Source: PGYT01 sp963675055
GTDB lineage: Bacteria; Bacteroidota; Ignavibacteria; Ignavibacteriales; Melioribacteraceae
Direction of reading: 5' to 3'
DNA: 64,000 nucleotides
NCBI GenBank assembly: GCA_963675055.2
Contig: CAXXJE010000002.1
Coordinates: 1,488,001-1,552,000, forward strand
The notes below the pieces were generated by a model. It ran no database searches. It was not told where the DNA came from and was given only the letters and a program-made list of their open reading frames with translations. Position 1 is the first letter of the stretch; each line of letters opens with the position of its first letter. Made by a program: the position numbers and the translations under genes. Positions 7,795-14,671 of this stretch are shown piece by piece.

Positions 7795-8574
7795 ATGCGA
7801 TACCTGACTTTACTGGTTCTCATGCTTGTGATATTATCCGGCTGCAAAGATAACAACTCCGAACCTGATCCTAATACCGGTAAAATATTTGGAACGGTTT
7901 CATTCTTGGATGGAACTCCGGGTGTGTCTGCAGTAATTGATTTAAAAACTCTCCCCACCAATCGGCATCAATACGCGAGCGCAGATAATAACGGGAATTA
8001 TTCATTCGAAGAGCTTTCCGGCGGAAGCTATGTTCTGAAATTTCAGAGTACCGGAGCTGAAATCAATGGATTTGAAAAAGAAATAAAAATAGATCCCGCT
8101 GAAGAATTACGCGAGGATATTCTTATTTCTTACAGCATTCTTGAAGAGTCACTTGCAAGAACAATTGATACCAATATTGTAATGATAATGTTTGAACCTA
8201 ACTCTGCGCATATAGGTGATAATTATGATATCGTAGAGAGCCTCAGCGGCGGGTATTACAGGGATACGTATAACTCGGCAACACTAAGTGCTGAGCTGTA
8301 TATTATTCCAACAGGTGTTCAATGGTGGGAAACCGACTTTGAGATTTCCGCGGAAACTATTAAAAATGATTTCGAATACGTTATGGATATTAAGGAAGAG
8401 ACTTTTTCAGGCAATCACATCATCACTTTTGAAGAAGAAGATATTCCTAAAATACTTTCTTCACCCGAAAACGGTTTTGCCCTTGTGAGAAAAGACAGCC
8501 TGGGTAAGCAATTAAAAATTCCTTGTGTGGATTTTTCCAATAATGATTTCGGTCTCAATATTAAATACAAATAA
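7795..8574 (+). CDS. Lipoprotein with carboxypeptidase-regulatory-like domain
   Basis: The start at 7795 is preferred over an in-frame ATG at 7726 because it puts a lipoprotein signal at the N-terminus (LVLMLVILSGC, lipobox LSGC). After the Cys comes an acidic linker and a beta domain GKIFGTVSFLDGTPGVSA with GNYSFEELSGGSY, typical of carboxypeptidase-regulatory-like or CNA-B-like folds. The C-terminal 150 residues show no known domain. It is probably anchored to the outer or inner membrane with a binding or structural role. Its transcript ends at the hairpin at 8578. Confidence 0.75.
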   Translation: MRYLTLLVLMLVILSGCKDNNSEPDPNTGKIFGTVSFLDGTPGVSAVIDLKTLPTNRHQYASADNNGNYSFEELSGGSYVLKFQSTGAEINGFEKEIKIDPAEELREDILISYSILEESLARTIDTNIVMIMFEPNSAHIGDNYDIVESLSGGYYRDTYNSATLSAELYIIPTGVQWWETDFEISAETIKNDFEYVMDIKEETFSGNHIITFEEEDIPKILSSPENGFALVRKDSLGKQLKIPCVDFSNNDFGLNIKYK

Positions 8575-8577
8575 AAA

Positions 8578-8600
8578 AAGCCGGTTGACCCGGCTTTTTT
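8578..8600. terminator. Bidirectional intrinsic terminator
   Basis: Stem AAGCCGG (8578-8584) / CCGGCTT (8590-8596) with a 5-nt loop, preceded by a run of A and followed by a run of T. It serves the convergent genes ending at 8574 (+) and 8602 (-). Confidence 0.85.
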
Positions 8601-8601
8601 A

Positions 8602-9306
8602 TTAAAATGCCAGCATAACTCCCAAATGATACGATAACATTTCAGTCTTGGCTTTACGCGGACTAAAGTAAACTTCACCCTTATCAAAATTTACCTCAAT
8701 GTCATCTTCGGTAACAAATTCAGCTTCTCCTCCGCGGAGATAACGCGCCTTTAAATCAAGATATAAGTCCATTGCAGGCAATGGCACTATTGATATTAAT
8801 ATTCCTGCTCCGGCACCATAACTCCATGTGAAATCGGTAAAGCTGTCATCTTTCGAATGATCCTCCTCAAACGCAGGGATATCATCTACCGACGTGAGAT
8901 CAACAGTTGCGGTTGTAAACAGCAGGTTGCCGCCGCCCAGTATTTCAGCATACGGTTTTACAGGTCCGGGAATCGGAGCCAATTGAAGGAATAGATGAAA
9001 GTTTGCCATGTTGTTGCTAACATCAAGTGTTTGCTCAAAATCAAAAAAACCTATCGATGTTTCATAAGTTCTCTTGTCCGATGAGAAAACAAGGAATCCG
9101 ATACTTGCACCCAGCCTTATCGGACTGGTTACTCCCGGTGATGTCAATGAACCCTGTAACTGCAATCCGAATCCGGTGTTATCATTTTGTTTCTTAAATT
9201 CTTTCTGAGGTGCTCCTACCATAAAAGAAGCTGAAATAGACTGGGCCTGCATTGTGAATGAAACGCATAGTAATGCAAGGATTGTGTAGTATAAAATTAT
9301 TTTCAT
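8602..9306 (-). CDS. Outer-membrane beta-barrel protein
   Basis: A 234-residue protein with a clear signal peptide ending at AQS (MKIILYYTILALLCVSFTMQ then AQ). The rest is built of short alternating strands rich in Gly and aromatic residues (FGLQLQGSL, WSYGAGAGILI, LYLDLKARYLRGG) and ends in Phe, the usual C-terminal residue of barrels inserted by Bam. It has the size of the OmpW/OmpA-like porin family. Specific function is unknown. A similar barrel gene lies at 56817. Confidence 0.8.
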   Translation of the reverse strand: MKIILYYTILALLCVSFTMQAQSISASFMVGAPQKEFKKQNDNTGFGLQLQGSLTSPGVTSPIRLGASIGFLVFSSDKRTYETSIGFFDFEQTLDVSNNMANFHLFLQLAPIPGPVKPYAEILGGGNLLFTTATVDLTSVDDIPAFEEDHSKDDSFTDFTWSYGAGAGILISIVPLPAMDLYLDLKARYLRGGEAEFVTEDDIEVNFDKGEVYFSPRKAKTEMLSYHLGVMLAF

Positions 9307-9439
9307 ATTAGCCCTATTTTGTGGTTGATGTGCGAGAAAATTGAAAAGAAAAATTGCCTGATGAAAAATCCTGATTAATTCTTATTAAATCAACAATTCC
9401 TGACCAAAGTTTAAGAATGACTTGGGGGCTGGTTTTATA

Positions 9440-9472
9440 AAATGAAAAAGCCGAATCCAAAAGAATCCGGCT
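9440..9472 (-). terminator. Intrinsic terminator for the TetR-amylase-chimera operon
   Basis: On the reverse strand an AGCCGGATTC / GAATCGGCT-type stem (9449-9471) is followed by CTTTTTCATTTTA, a good terminator about 30 nt after the chimera stop codon at 9500. The stem sequence AGCCGG...CCGGCT is reused in the terminators at 8578, 12588 and 14309. Confidence 0.75.
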
Positions 9473-9499
9473 CTGGGAAATTAAATCATTTTCTAGTCA

Positions 9500-10099
9500 T
9501 TAACCAATTTCAACAACTTCAACTTCGAAGATAAGTTTTTTACCAGCTAACGGATGGTTTGCATCTAGTGAAACGTTGTTTTCATCTATGCCTGCAAAAG
9601 AGACAGTCACAACATTTCCGTCCTGTTGTGTTACATTGTACTGTTGTCCGACCTCTGGTTTTGTGCCGGGCGCAAACATTCCTCTTTGAGTTAATACATC
9701 TTCTCCAGCATCAAAAGTAAAAACAAAATAACCGTTGCAGCCTTTCAATTTGTTGAGAGATTCTAATTCACAAAAGTTGGGCGAAAGGCCGGTTAAAACT
9801 TTTTTGCTTTTAATCCCTTTTAAGTATCCTGTTGAAGCAATCTGAATTGGATAATTTTCCAACAAATCATTTTCTGTTATTCCCAGGGCGGTTAACAACT
9901 TGCTCCGGTGTTCATCAGTAAAAGGCGGATCAATTTTTATTGCACTTTGTATCTTAACACTTTTGTAATCGCTGCTGGTTTTTATTATTTCAAAAGGGAG
10001 AGTACCTGGCCTTGTCTTAATACTTAGAATATAAGAATCCAGGTTTTCTTCAAGTGCTTTAGCATAAATAACTGCTATGGTTGCAGATAGGAACTTCAA
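9500..10099 (-). pseudogene. PhzF-FKBP chimeric open frame
   Basis: Residues 1-143 match the middle and late part of PhzF-family isomerases (LSATIAVIYAKAL where the family has HATLASA, later GYFVFTFDAG and RGMFAPG), but the PhzF N-terminus with its catalytic Glu region and the C-terminal EDPVTG part are missing. From residue 144 the frame continues as the C-terminal 56 residues of the FKBP-type isomerase encoded at 12640-13068 (VGQQYNVTQQDG, DANHPLAGKKLIFEVEVV). The join lies at FAP-x-x-KP, where both parents read FAP. The start is TTG with no good ribosome site. It is probably non-functional as an enzyme, though the frame is intact. Confidence 0.8.
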
Positions 10100-10167
10100 A
10101 AGTCCGTAAGAAATATCAAGTCACCTTTAAAATTAGTAGCCAACGGGTTATGCTCACTTCTATAAGA

Positions 10168-11526
10168 TTAACATTTAAGCAATATCCGTCCCCAGTTTGA
10201 GTGTAATTCATTTATATAAAGTTTGTTTTGCGATATCGTAAATTTCTCGCTTGGATTGAGGACATCATAATAACAAGTTCCGTTTTGAAAAGGGACTTCA
10301 ATTTCCAAAGTCATTTGGGCAGGTGATGAATTAACTGCTATTATAGCCGTTTCATCTTTGGTGTTGCGCATAAAAGCAAATTGTTGATGATTGATATATA
10401 GCTGTGTGTAATTACCATACTTTAATGCTTGAGAAGAGTTTCTAATAGCTGCAAGTTTTCTTATTACATTTAACAAATCTTGCCCATGTTTATCATAAAG
10501 TTGAGAAAGCTCAAAAGCAGGGCGAAGTTCATCATCACTTTTATTAAACTTTTTCCCTTTAACGCCAAACTCGCTGCCGTAATATATTGAAGGAATTCCA
10601 GGCATAGCAAACAAAATTACATGAAGAGGATAAATGTGAGTTATATTTTTTAATTGTGTCGCTATTCTGGAAACATCATGATTATCCGTAAAATTATACA
10701 AAGGAATATTTTTATAAATACCATCGGCTCCGAACTGGCGGTTTAGTGAATAAGCAATTTCGAAGTAATTAATGTCGTTGTGACTTGAGTATAACCCTTT
10801 GTAACATTCGTAGTTTGTAACTGAATCTAACATCTGAGTATTTGCCCATTTGTTATAATCGCCATGAATTACTTCTCCCACGAGGAAGAAATCCGGATTA
10901 ATGTTTTTTGTGAAGCGAGATAATTCATCCAGAAAAGAAAAATCTATACAGTCAGCCGCATCAAGCCGGAGTCCGTCAATTCCGAATTCTTCTATCCACA
11001 TTTTCACAGCGTTAAAAAGATGCTGTTTTACTTTGTCATTTTTGAGATTCAATTTTACCAGTTCGAAATGGTTATCCCACCCCTCATAAGAGAAGGAATC
11101 ATTAAACGGACTTGTTTTAGAAAAATCAATTTTGGTAAACCAATCTTTATATGAAGAGTCCGAATTCCTTTCGAGAAGATCCTCAAATGCGGGAAACTTA
11201 CGGCTTACATGATTAAAAACACCGTCGAGTATTACCTTAATTCCATTTTTATGAAACGAAGCAGTTACTTCTTTTAGGGTTTCATTTGATCCGAGTCTTC
11301 TATCAACATTATAATAATCTATTGTATCATAACCGTGTTTATCAGATTCGAAAACGGGACCGAGGTAAACAGCGTTAACCCCAAGATTTTTTATGTGCTC
11401 AATCCAATTAGTGATTTTTAATAACCGCTTAACCGGTTTTGCAGAAATATCATTTATTTTAGGTGCTCCGCAAAAGCCCAATGGGTAAATGTGATAAAAA
11501 AAGTAATCGTTAAAATTAGCATTCAT
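10168..11526 (-). CDS. Alpha-amylase family (GH13) protein
   Basis: A cytoplasmic GH13 enzyme of 452 residues. All four conserved regions are visible: I DGVFNHVS, II GLRLDAADC with the nucleophile Asp, III FFLVGEVIHGDY with the acid Glu, IV FTDNHDVSR. It starts at YHIYPLGFCGAP, the opening strand of neopullulanase/cyclomaltodextrinase-like members, but has no N-terminal CBM34 domain. The start at 11526 is chosen over 11544 because GGAG lies 8 nt before it. It would act on maltodextrins or related alpha-glucans inside the cell. It lies 55 nt after the TetR gene, probably in one operon. Confidence 0.88.
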   Translation of the reverse strand: MNANFNDYFFYHIYPLGFCGAPKINDISAKPVKRLLKITNWIEHIKNLGVNAVYLGPVFESDKHGYDTIDYYNVDRRLGSNETLKEVTASFHKNGIKVILDGVFNHVSRKFPAFEDLLERNSDSSYKDWFTKIDFSKTSPFNDSFSYEGWDNHFELVKLNLKNDKVKQHLFNAVKMWIEEFGIDGLRLDAADCIDFSFLDELSRFTKNINPDFFLVGEVIHGDYNKWANTQMLDSVTNYECYKGLYSSHNDINYFEIAYSLNRQFGADGIYKNIPLYNFTDNHDVSRIATQLKNITHIYPLHVILFAMPGIPSIYYGSEFGVKGKKFNKSDDELRPAFELSQLYDKHGQDLLNVIRKLAAIRNSSQALKYGNYTQLYINHQQFAFMRNTKDETAIIAVNSSPAQMTLEIEVPFQNGTCYYDVLNPSEKFTISQNKLYINELHSNWGRILLKC

Positions 11527-11581
11527 TTTTATTGCTCCATACATACCGTTAGGTATAGTAAATAATTAAAAAATATATTTG

Positions 11582-12148
11582 TTATGAATAAATACCGTGA
11601 CTGAACTGATGCACGGCATTGTAGACAGAAGTTTCATCCAGTTTTATATTTCCTCCGAGAAAAAGTGTTATGTAGTTATTTATTATACCCAAAAAGGTAA
11701 ATGCATATCTTTTTTGTCTCTCATTTAGGTTTCCATGATTTACGGCGGCTTTTGCAAACATTTCTTCAAACAGTGAGATAATCTGTTTGTTATAAATTGA
11801 AACCGATATATATGGTTCACTTTCAGGCGGGGCAAAACACATTGAGAGCTGCATCCTATAAAACAACTTGTTTTCTGATGCAAAAGCAAAAAATGCCTGA
11901 GTTATACTTTCTAAGGTTGCCGGAAGGTCGCCGTTATATGTGGAGGCTGTTTGTAATGATTTAATAAACGGCTTAAAGTACATTGCCAGCAAAACCTCAA
12001 GCAATCCTTTTTTGCAACCGAAATAATGATACATCGTAGGCTTGGTTATTTCGGCAGCTTTTACAATCTCCTGTATACCCACTCCTTCATAACCACTGGA
12101 AGAAAACAGCCTAAGTGCAACGGATAATATTTTTGTTCTGTTGTCCAT
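11582..12148 (-). CDS. TetR-family regulator of the amylase operon
   Basis: The 188-residue protein has an N-terminal TetR DNA-binding domain (residues 4-50: ILSVALRLFSSSGYEGVGIQ, then KAAEITKPTMYHYFGCK with the recognition helix) and a ligand-binding helical C-terminus. A perfect 22-bp palindrome at 12161-12182 lies 12 bases before its start codon, so it most likely represses its own operon, including the amylase. The effector is unknown; a sugar or its derivative would fit the context. Confidence 0.88.
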   Translation of the reverse strand: MDNRTKILSVALRLFSSSGYEGVGIQEIVKAAEITKPTMYHYFGCKKGLLEVLLAMYFKPFIKSLQTASTYNGDLPATLESITQAFFAFASENKLFYRMQLSMCFAPPESEPYISVSIYNKQIISLFEEMFAKAAVNHGNLNERQKRYAFTFLGIINNYITLFLGGNIKLDETSVYNAVHQFSHGIYS

Positions 12149-12160
12149 ATTTTAGGATGA

Positions 12161-12182
12161 CAATATACCGATCGGTATATTG
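12161..12182. promoter_or_regulatory. TetR operator palindrome
   Basis: CAATATACCGATCGGTATATTG is perfectly self-complementary over 22 bp. It contains the ACCGATCGGT-type core common to TetR operators and lies just upstream of the TetR gene on its strand. Confidence 0.85.
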
Positions 12183-12234
12183 GATTGCAAATTAAGACTG
12201 AACTAATTTAAGAAAACTTAGTATGATGCTTTGC

Positions 12235-12378
12235 TTAAACCAGACGAGAAAGCGTACCTGCTTTTTTAGGAGCAAGTCTAAAGTCATAAAACCAGATTTT
12301 CTGTATTAGTTTTTCCCATATTAAAAAATCTACAAGATTCTGGAGTGCTGTTCCGTAATAGTATTCGTGTCCGTTCAT
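12235..12378 (-). CDS. Possible 47-aa protein or gene remnant
   Basis: A reverse-strand frame starts at ATG 12378 (MNGHEYYYGTALQNLV) and ends at 12235 (KKAGTLSRLV). It is rich in aromatic residues and amphipathic (LIWEKLIQKIWFYDF), and might be a membrane-associated peptide or the rest of a degraded gene. No strong ribosome site is present. The rest of the 490-base gap between 12149 and 12639 shows nothing apart from the operator and a terminator. Confidence 0.3.
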   Translation of the reverse strand: MNGHEYYYGTALQNLVDFLIWEKLIQKIWFYDFRLAPKKAGTLSRLV

Positions 12379-12587
12379 TTCTACATATCTAAACTGCTAT
12401 GTGCAAATTACATTTTCCATGTTGTTGGTTTGTATAAGTGAATATTGCAGATGTAATTCACCTGACAAAAATCCTGAAGATTAATTTACTTGTATGATTT
12501 CCCAGGTAAAATATTTAATTATGCCAAAAATTTGCAATTTGTTCATTGAGAACAAGAGAGGTGTATTGATGTAAAATTATTAAAATT

Positions 12588-12615
12588 AAAGCCGGATTAA
12601 TTTAAACCCGGCTTT
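12588..12615 (-). terminator. Intrinsic terminator of the FKBP gene
   Basis: Stem AAAGCCGG (12588-12595) / CCGGCTTT (12608-12615) read on the reverse strand is followed by AATTTTAATAATTTTA. It lies 24 nt after the FKBP stop codon. Confidence 0.75.
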
Positions 12616-12639
12616 GAATTTATTTTTGTGGCAGAAAGA

Positions 12640-13068
12640 TTAACCAATTTCAACAACTTCAACTTCGAAGATAAGTTTTTTACCAGCTAACGGATGATTT
12701 GCATCGAGTGATACATTAGTTTCATCGACACCGGCTACGGATACTGTAACCACATTTCCGTCCTGTTGTGTTACATTGTACTGTTGTCCGACCTGTGGTT
12801 TTGCATCAGGTGCAAATTTATCGATAGGAACCTCAAAAACAAGTTCTTCCCTTACCGGACCGTATGCCTCATCTGAAGGAATTTCTACAGTCTTTTTATC
12901 GCCGACAGTCATATCCACTACGGCGTTTTCAAATCCCGGAATCACTTGCCCGGATCCAATCTCAAATTCGAGCGGTTCCCTGTTTTCTGAAGTATCGAAA
13001 ATAATACCGTCCTCAAGTTTTCCTGTATAATGCACTTTTACCGTGTCGCCCTGTTTTGCAGCACTCAT
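12640..13068 (-). CDS. FKBP-type peptidyl-prolyl isomerase, SlyD-like
   Basis: The 142-residue protein has the FKBP fold with a flap insert as in SlyD: VKVHYTGKLEDG (10-21), FDTSE, EFEIGSGQVIPGFE (34-47), then the insert-in-flap chaperone domain (about 70-125) and the closing DANHPLAGKKLIFEVEVV strand. It lacks the His/Cys-rich metal-binding tail of E. coli SlyD. It should catalyse proline cis-trans isomerisation and assist folding in the cytoplasm. AAGGAG precedes the ATG. Its C-terminal 55 codons also form the end of the chimeric frame at 9500; the two DNA stretches share blocks of 40-57 identical bases separated by diverged parts. Confidence 0.92.
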   Translation of the reverse strand: MSAAKQGDTVKVHYTGKLEDGIIFDTSENREPLEFEIGSGQVIPGFENAVVDMTVGDKKTVEIPSDEAYGPVREELVFEVPIDKFAPDAKPQVGQQYNVTQQDGNVVTVSVAGVDETNVSLDANHPLAGKKLIFEVEVVEIG

Positions 13069-13404
13069 AAAATCTCCTTTTCATTATTATTAAAATCGCT
13101 AACGCACTCGAGTCGTGGAAATTCAACTCTAAAACAACAACCTGAGAAATTCTGCGGGAATAGCTCGGTAAGGGTGAAACGAAGATCAAAGGCCGCGTGA
13201 CTAATCGCGCTATATTTGTTTCACAAAATAAATATAAATATATGTATATGCCATTTTTACTTGAATTAACAGGAAATTTAACTTTCGGAGATATTATTAC
13301 AGAGGAGTTTCAGCTTAGTTGGATTGTTGAGCCAGGCGTTTTGAAAAAGCGAAGAAGTGCGCGGGAGTGTTCTCCTTATGAATGGGAAACCTTCAGACTG
13401 ACAG

Positions 13405-13491
13405 TCAGTTGAGAGCGAGAGCTATTAAGCTTCCTATTGTGAAAGCAGCCAGTGATAAATAGAAGAGTATTTCTTTAACGACGGTGTTCAT
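13405..13491 (-). CDS. Possible 28-aa single-pass membrane peptide
   Basis: An ATG at 13491 on the reverse strand opens MNTVVKEILFYLSL and continues through a fully hydrophobic stretch to LIALALN and a TGA at 13405. AGGGCA lies about 8 nt before the ATG. The composition (short polar N-terminus and one 20-residue helix) resembles real small membrane proteins. It sits in an otherwise empty 580-base gap (13069-13651) that shows only a small palindrome CTGACAGTCAG at 13398-13408. Confidence 0.4.
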   Translation of the reverse strand: MNTVVKEILFYLSLAAFTIGSLIALALN

Positions 13492-13651
13492 TTCTATTGC
13501 CCTGTAAACAATCATTCAAAATTATTATCGAAAATATGCTGAAATTTTTTACATGATAATAATTAAGGAATTATTAACTTTTACTGCGACTTTTTGACGA
13601 AACATGAATCATATTAGTTCAGTGCTTTTTCACAAATTACAGGTCTGACAA

Positions 13652-13897
13652 ATGCCGATTTTTGAATACAAGTGTAATAACTGCGGAGACAAGTTCGAAC
13701 ATCTGCACAAATCATCCTCAAATATTGAGGAAGTTAACTGTCCCGGGTGCGGCTCGGAAGATAATAAAAAGCTATTATCATCTTTTAGTGCTTCGATGGG
13801 AAGTACATCATCTTACTCCGGCGGATGTTCCGACGGAAGTTGTGCGACGCCTGCTCCGGTTTCCGGATGTGCTTCCGGTATGTGCGGACTGAATTAG
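13652..13897 (+). CDS. FmdB-family zinc-ribbon regulatory protein
   Basis: The 81-residue protein starts MPIFEYKCNNCGDKFEHL and has a second pair CPGCG at about 31-35, forming the four-Cys zinc ribbon of the FmdB/putative regulatory family. The tail is Ser/Gly-rich with three more Cys pairs (GGCSDGSC, GCASGMC), a common C-terminal extension in this family. The role is poorly defined: metal binding and possible regulation. The rhodanese gene follows 11 nt after, probably in one operon. Confidence 0.9.
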   Translation: MPIFEYKCNNCGDKFEHLHKSSSNIEEVNCPGCGSEDNKKLLSSFSASMGSTSSYSGGCSDGSCATPAPVSGCASGMCGLN

Positions 13898-13908
13898 AAA
13901 GGATAACA

Positions 13909-14295
13909 ATGATGAAGTTTCTCAAATCAATACTAATACTTCTGATCCTATTAATACCGGTTATGGGTTGTGCCCAAAGCGGAGGGGAATCAGATATAAC
14001 TGTTAAGCAGCTTATGGAACGAATGAATTCGGATACCAGTCTGGTTATCCTGGATGTTCGCACACCGGCGGAACTTACAGGTCCGCTTGGTAAACTGGAT
14101 AGTGTAATAAATATTCCGGTTCAGATTCTGGGCGAGAGAATATCGGAATTGGAAAAATACAAGTCAAAACCGATTATTGTAATATGCCGGTCGGGTAACA
14201 GATCTACCTTCGCTACAAAAATGTTAAGGAAGAATGGATTTGACGCTCTGAATGTACTGGGCGGAATGAAAGCCTGGAACGCGGAATTTAAATAG
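13909..14295 (+). CDS. Rhodanese-like lipoprotein
   Basis: The start at 13909 (two ATGs in a row; AAAGGA before) gives a lipoprotein signal with lipobox VMGC, Cys21. A single rhodanese domain follows: ILDVRTPAEL (about 48-57) and the active loop VICRSGNRS (91-99) with catalytic Cys93. It could transfer sulfane sulfur or bind thiols in the periplasm. A longer in-frame start at 13825 would overlap the zinc-ribbon gene and hide the signal, so I reject it. Confidence 0.88.
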   Translation: MMKFLKSILILLILLIPVMGCAQSGGESDITVKQLMERMNSDTSLVILDVRTPAELTGPLGKLDSVINIPVQILGERISELEKYKSKPIIVICRSGNRSTFATKMLRKNGFDALNVLGGMKAWNAEFK

Positions 14296-14308
14296 AATTG
14301 ATAAACAT

Positions 14309-14330
14309 AGCCGGATCAATCCGGCTTTGT
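14309..14330 (+). terminator. Intrinsic terminator after the rhodanese gene
   Basis: AGCCGGA / TCCGGCT stem with a short TCAA loop at 14309-14326, followed by TTGTT. It lies 13 nt after the stop codon. Confidence 0.65.
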
Positions 14331-14454
14331 TCCTCCCTTAATATTTTTGCAGACATAATCCACCTCTTTTTATACCGAAATTATTTGCAAGTCTATACTG
14401 CCTTCTTTAACTTTCGTCTGTTTTAATCATCTATTCATTCGAACGGTATTATAT

Positions 14455-14667
14455 ATGCCTTCATTTTTCAATACTTGGTTACCCTTCTTGTATCTCTACG
14501 GAGTTGGCGGTCTTTTCTTTCTTACAGGCATGATAATCGTCCGCAAAAGCGGTGCAATTGACCTGAGTAAAAAGCGCCATCGATTTTGGTACAAAGTTTT
14601 AATCGGCGGTTTCATTTACTTTGCCTTATTTCACGCAATCCTAATAATCGCAGCATTATACTGGTAA
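14455..14667 (+). CDS. Small two-helix membrane protein paired with the symporter
   Basis: The 70-residue protein has two hydrophobic helices (about 8-28 and 47-68) joined by a basic loop (KKRHRFWYK). It ends 4 nt before the symporter start, so the two are cotranscribed and probably form one transporter complex, as small DUF485/DUF4212-type proteins do with SSS carriers. I do not place it in a named family. Confidence 0.75.
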   Translation: MPSFFNTWLPFLYLYGVGGLFFLTGMIIVRKSGAIDLSKKRHRFWYKVLIGGFIYFALFHAILIIAALYW

Positions 14668-14671
14668 AAAA

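Noticed and set aside
13197..13412. 71-codon + strand frame starting with GTG
   Set aside because: No ribosome site, no recognisable domain, and atypical composition in an intergenic region.
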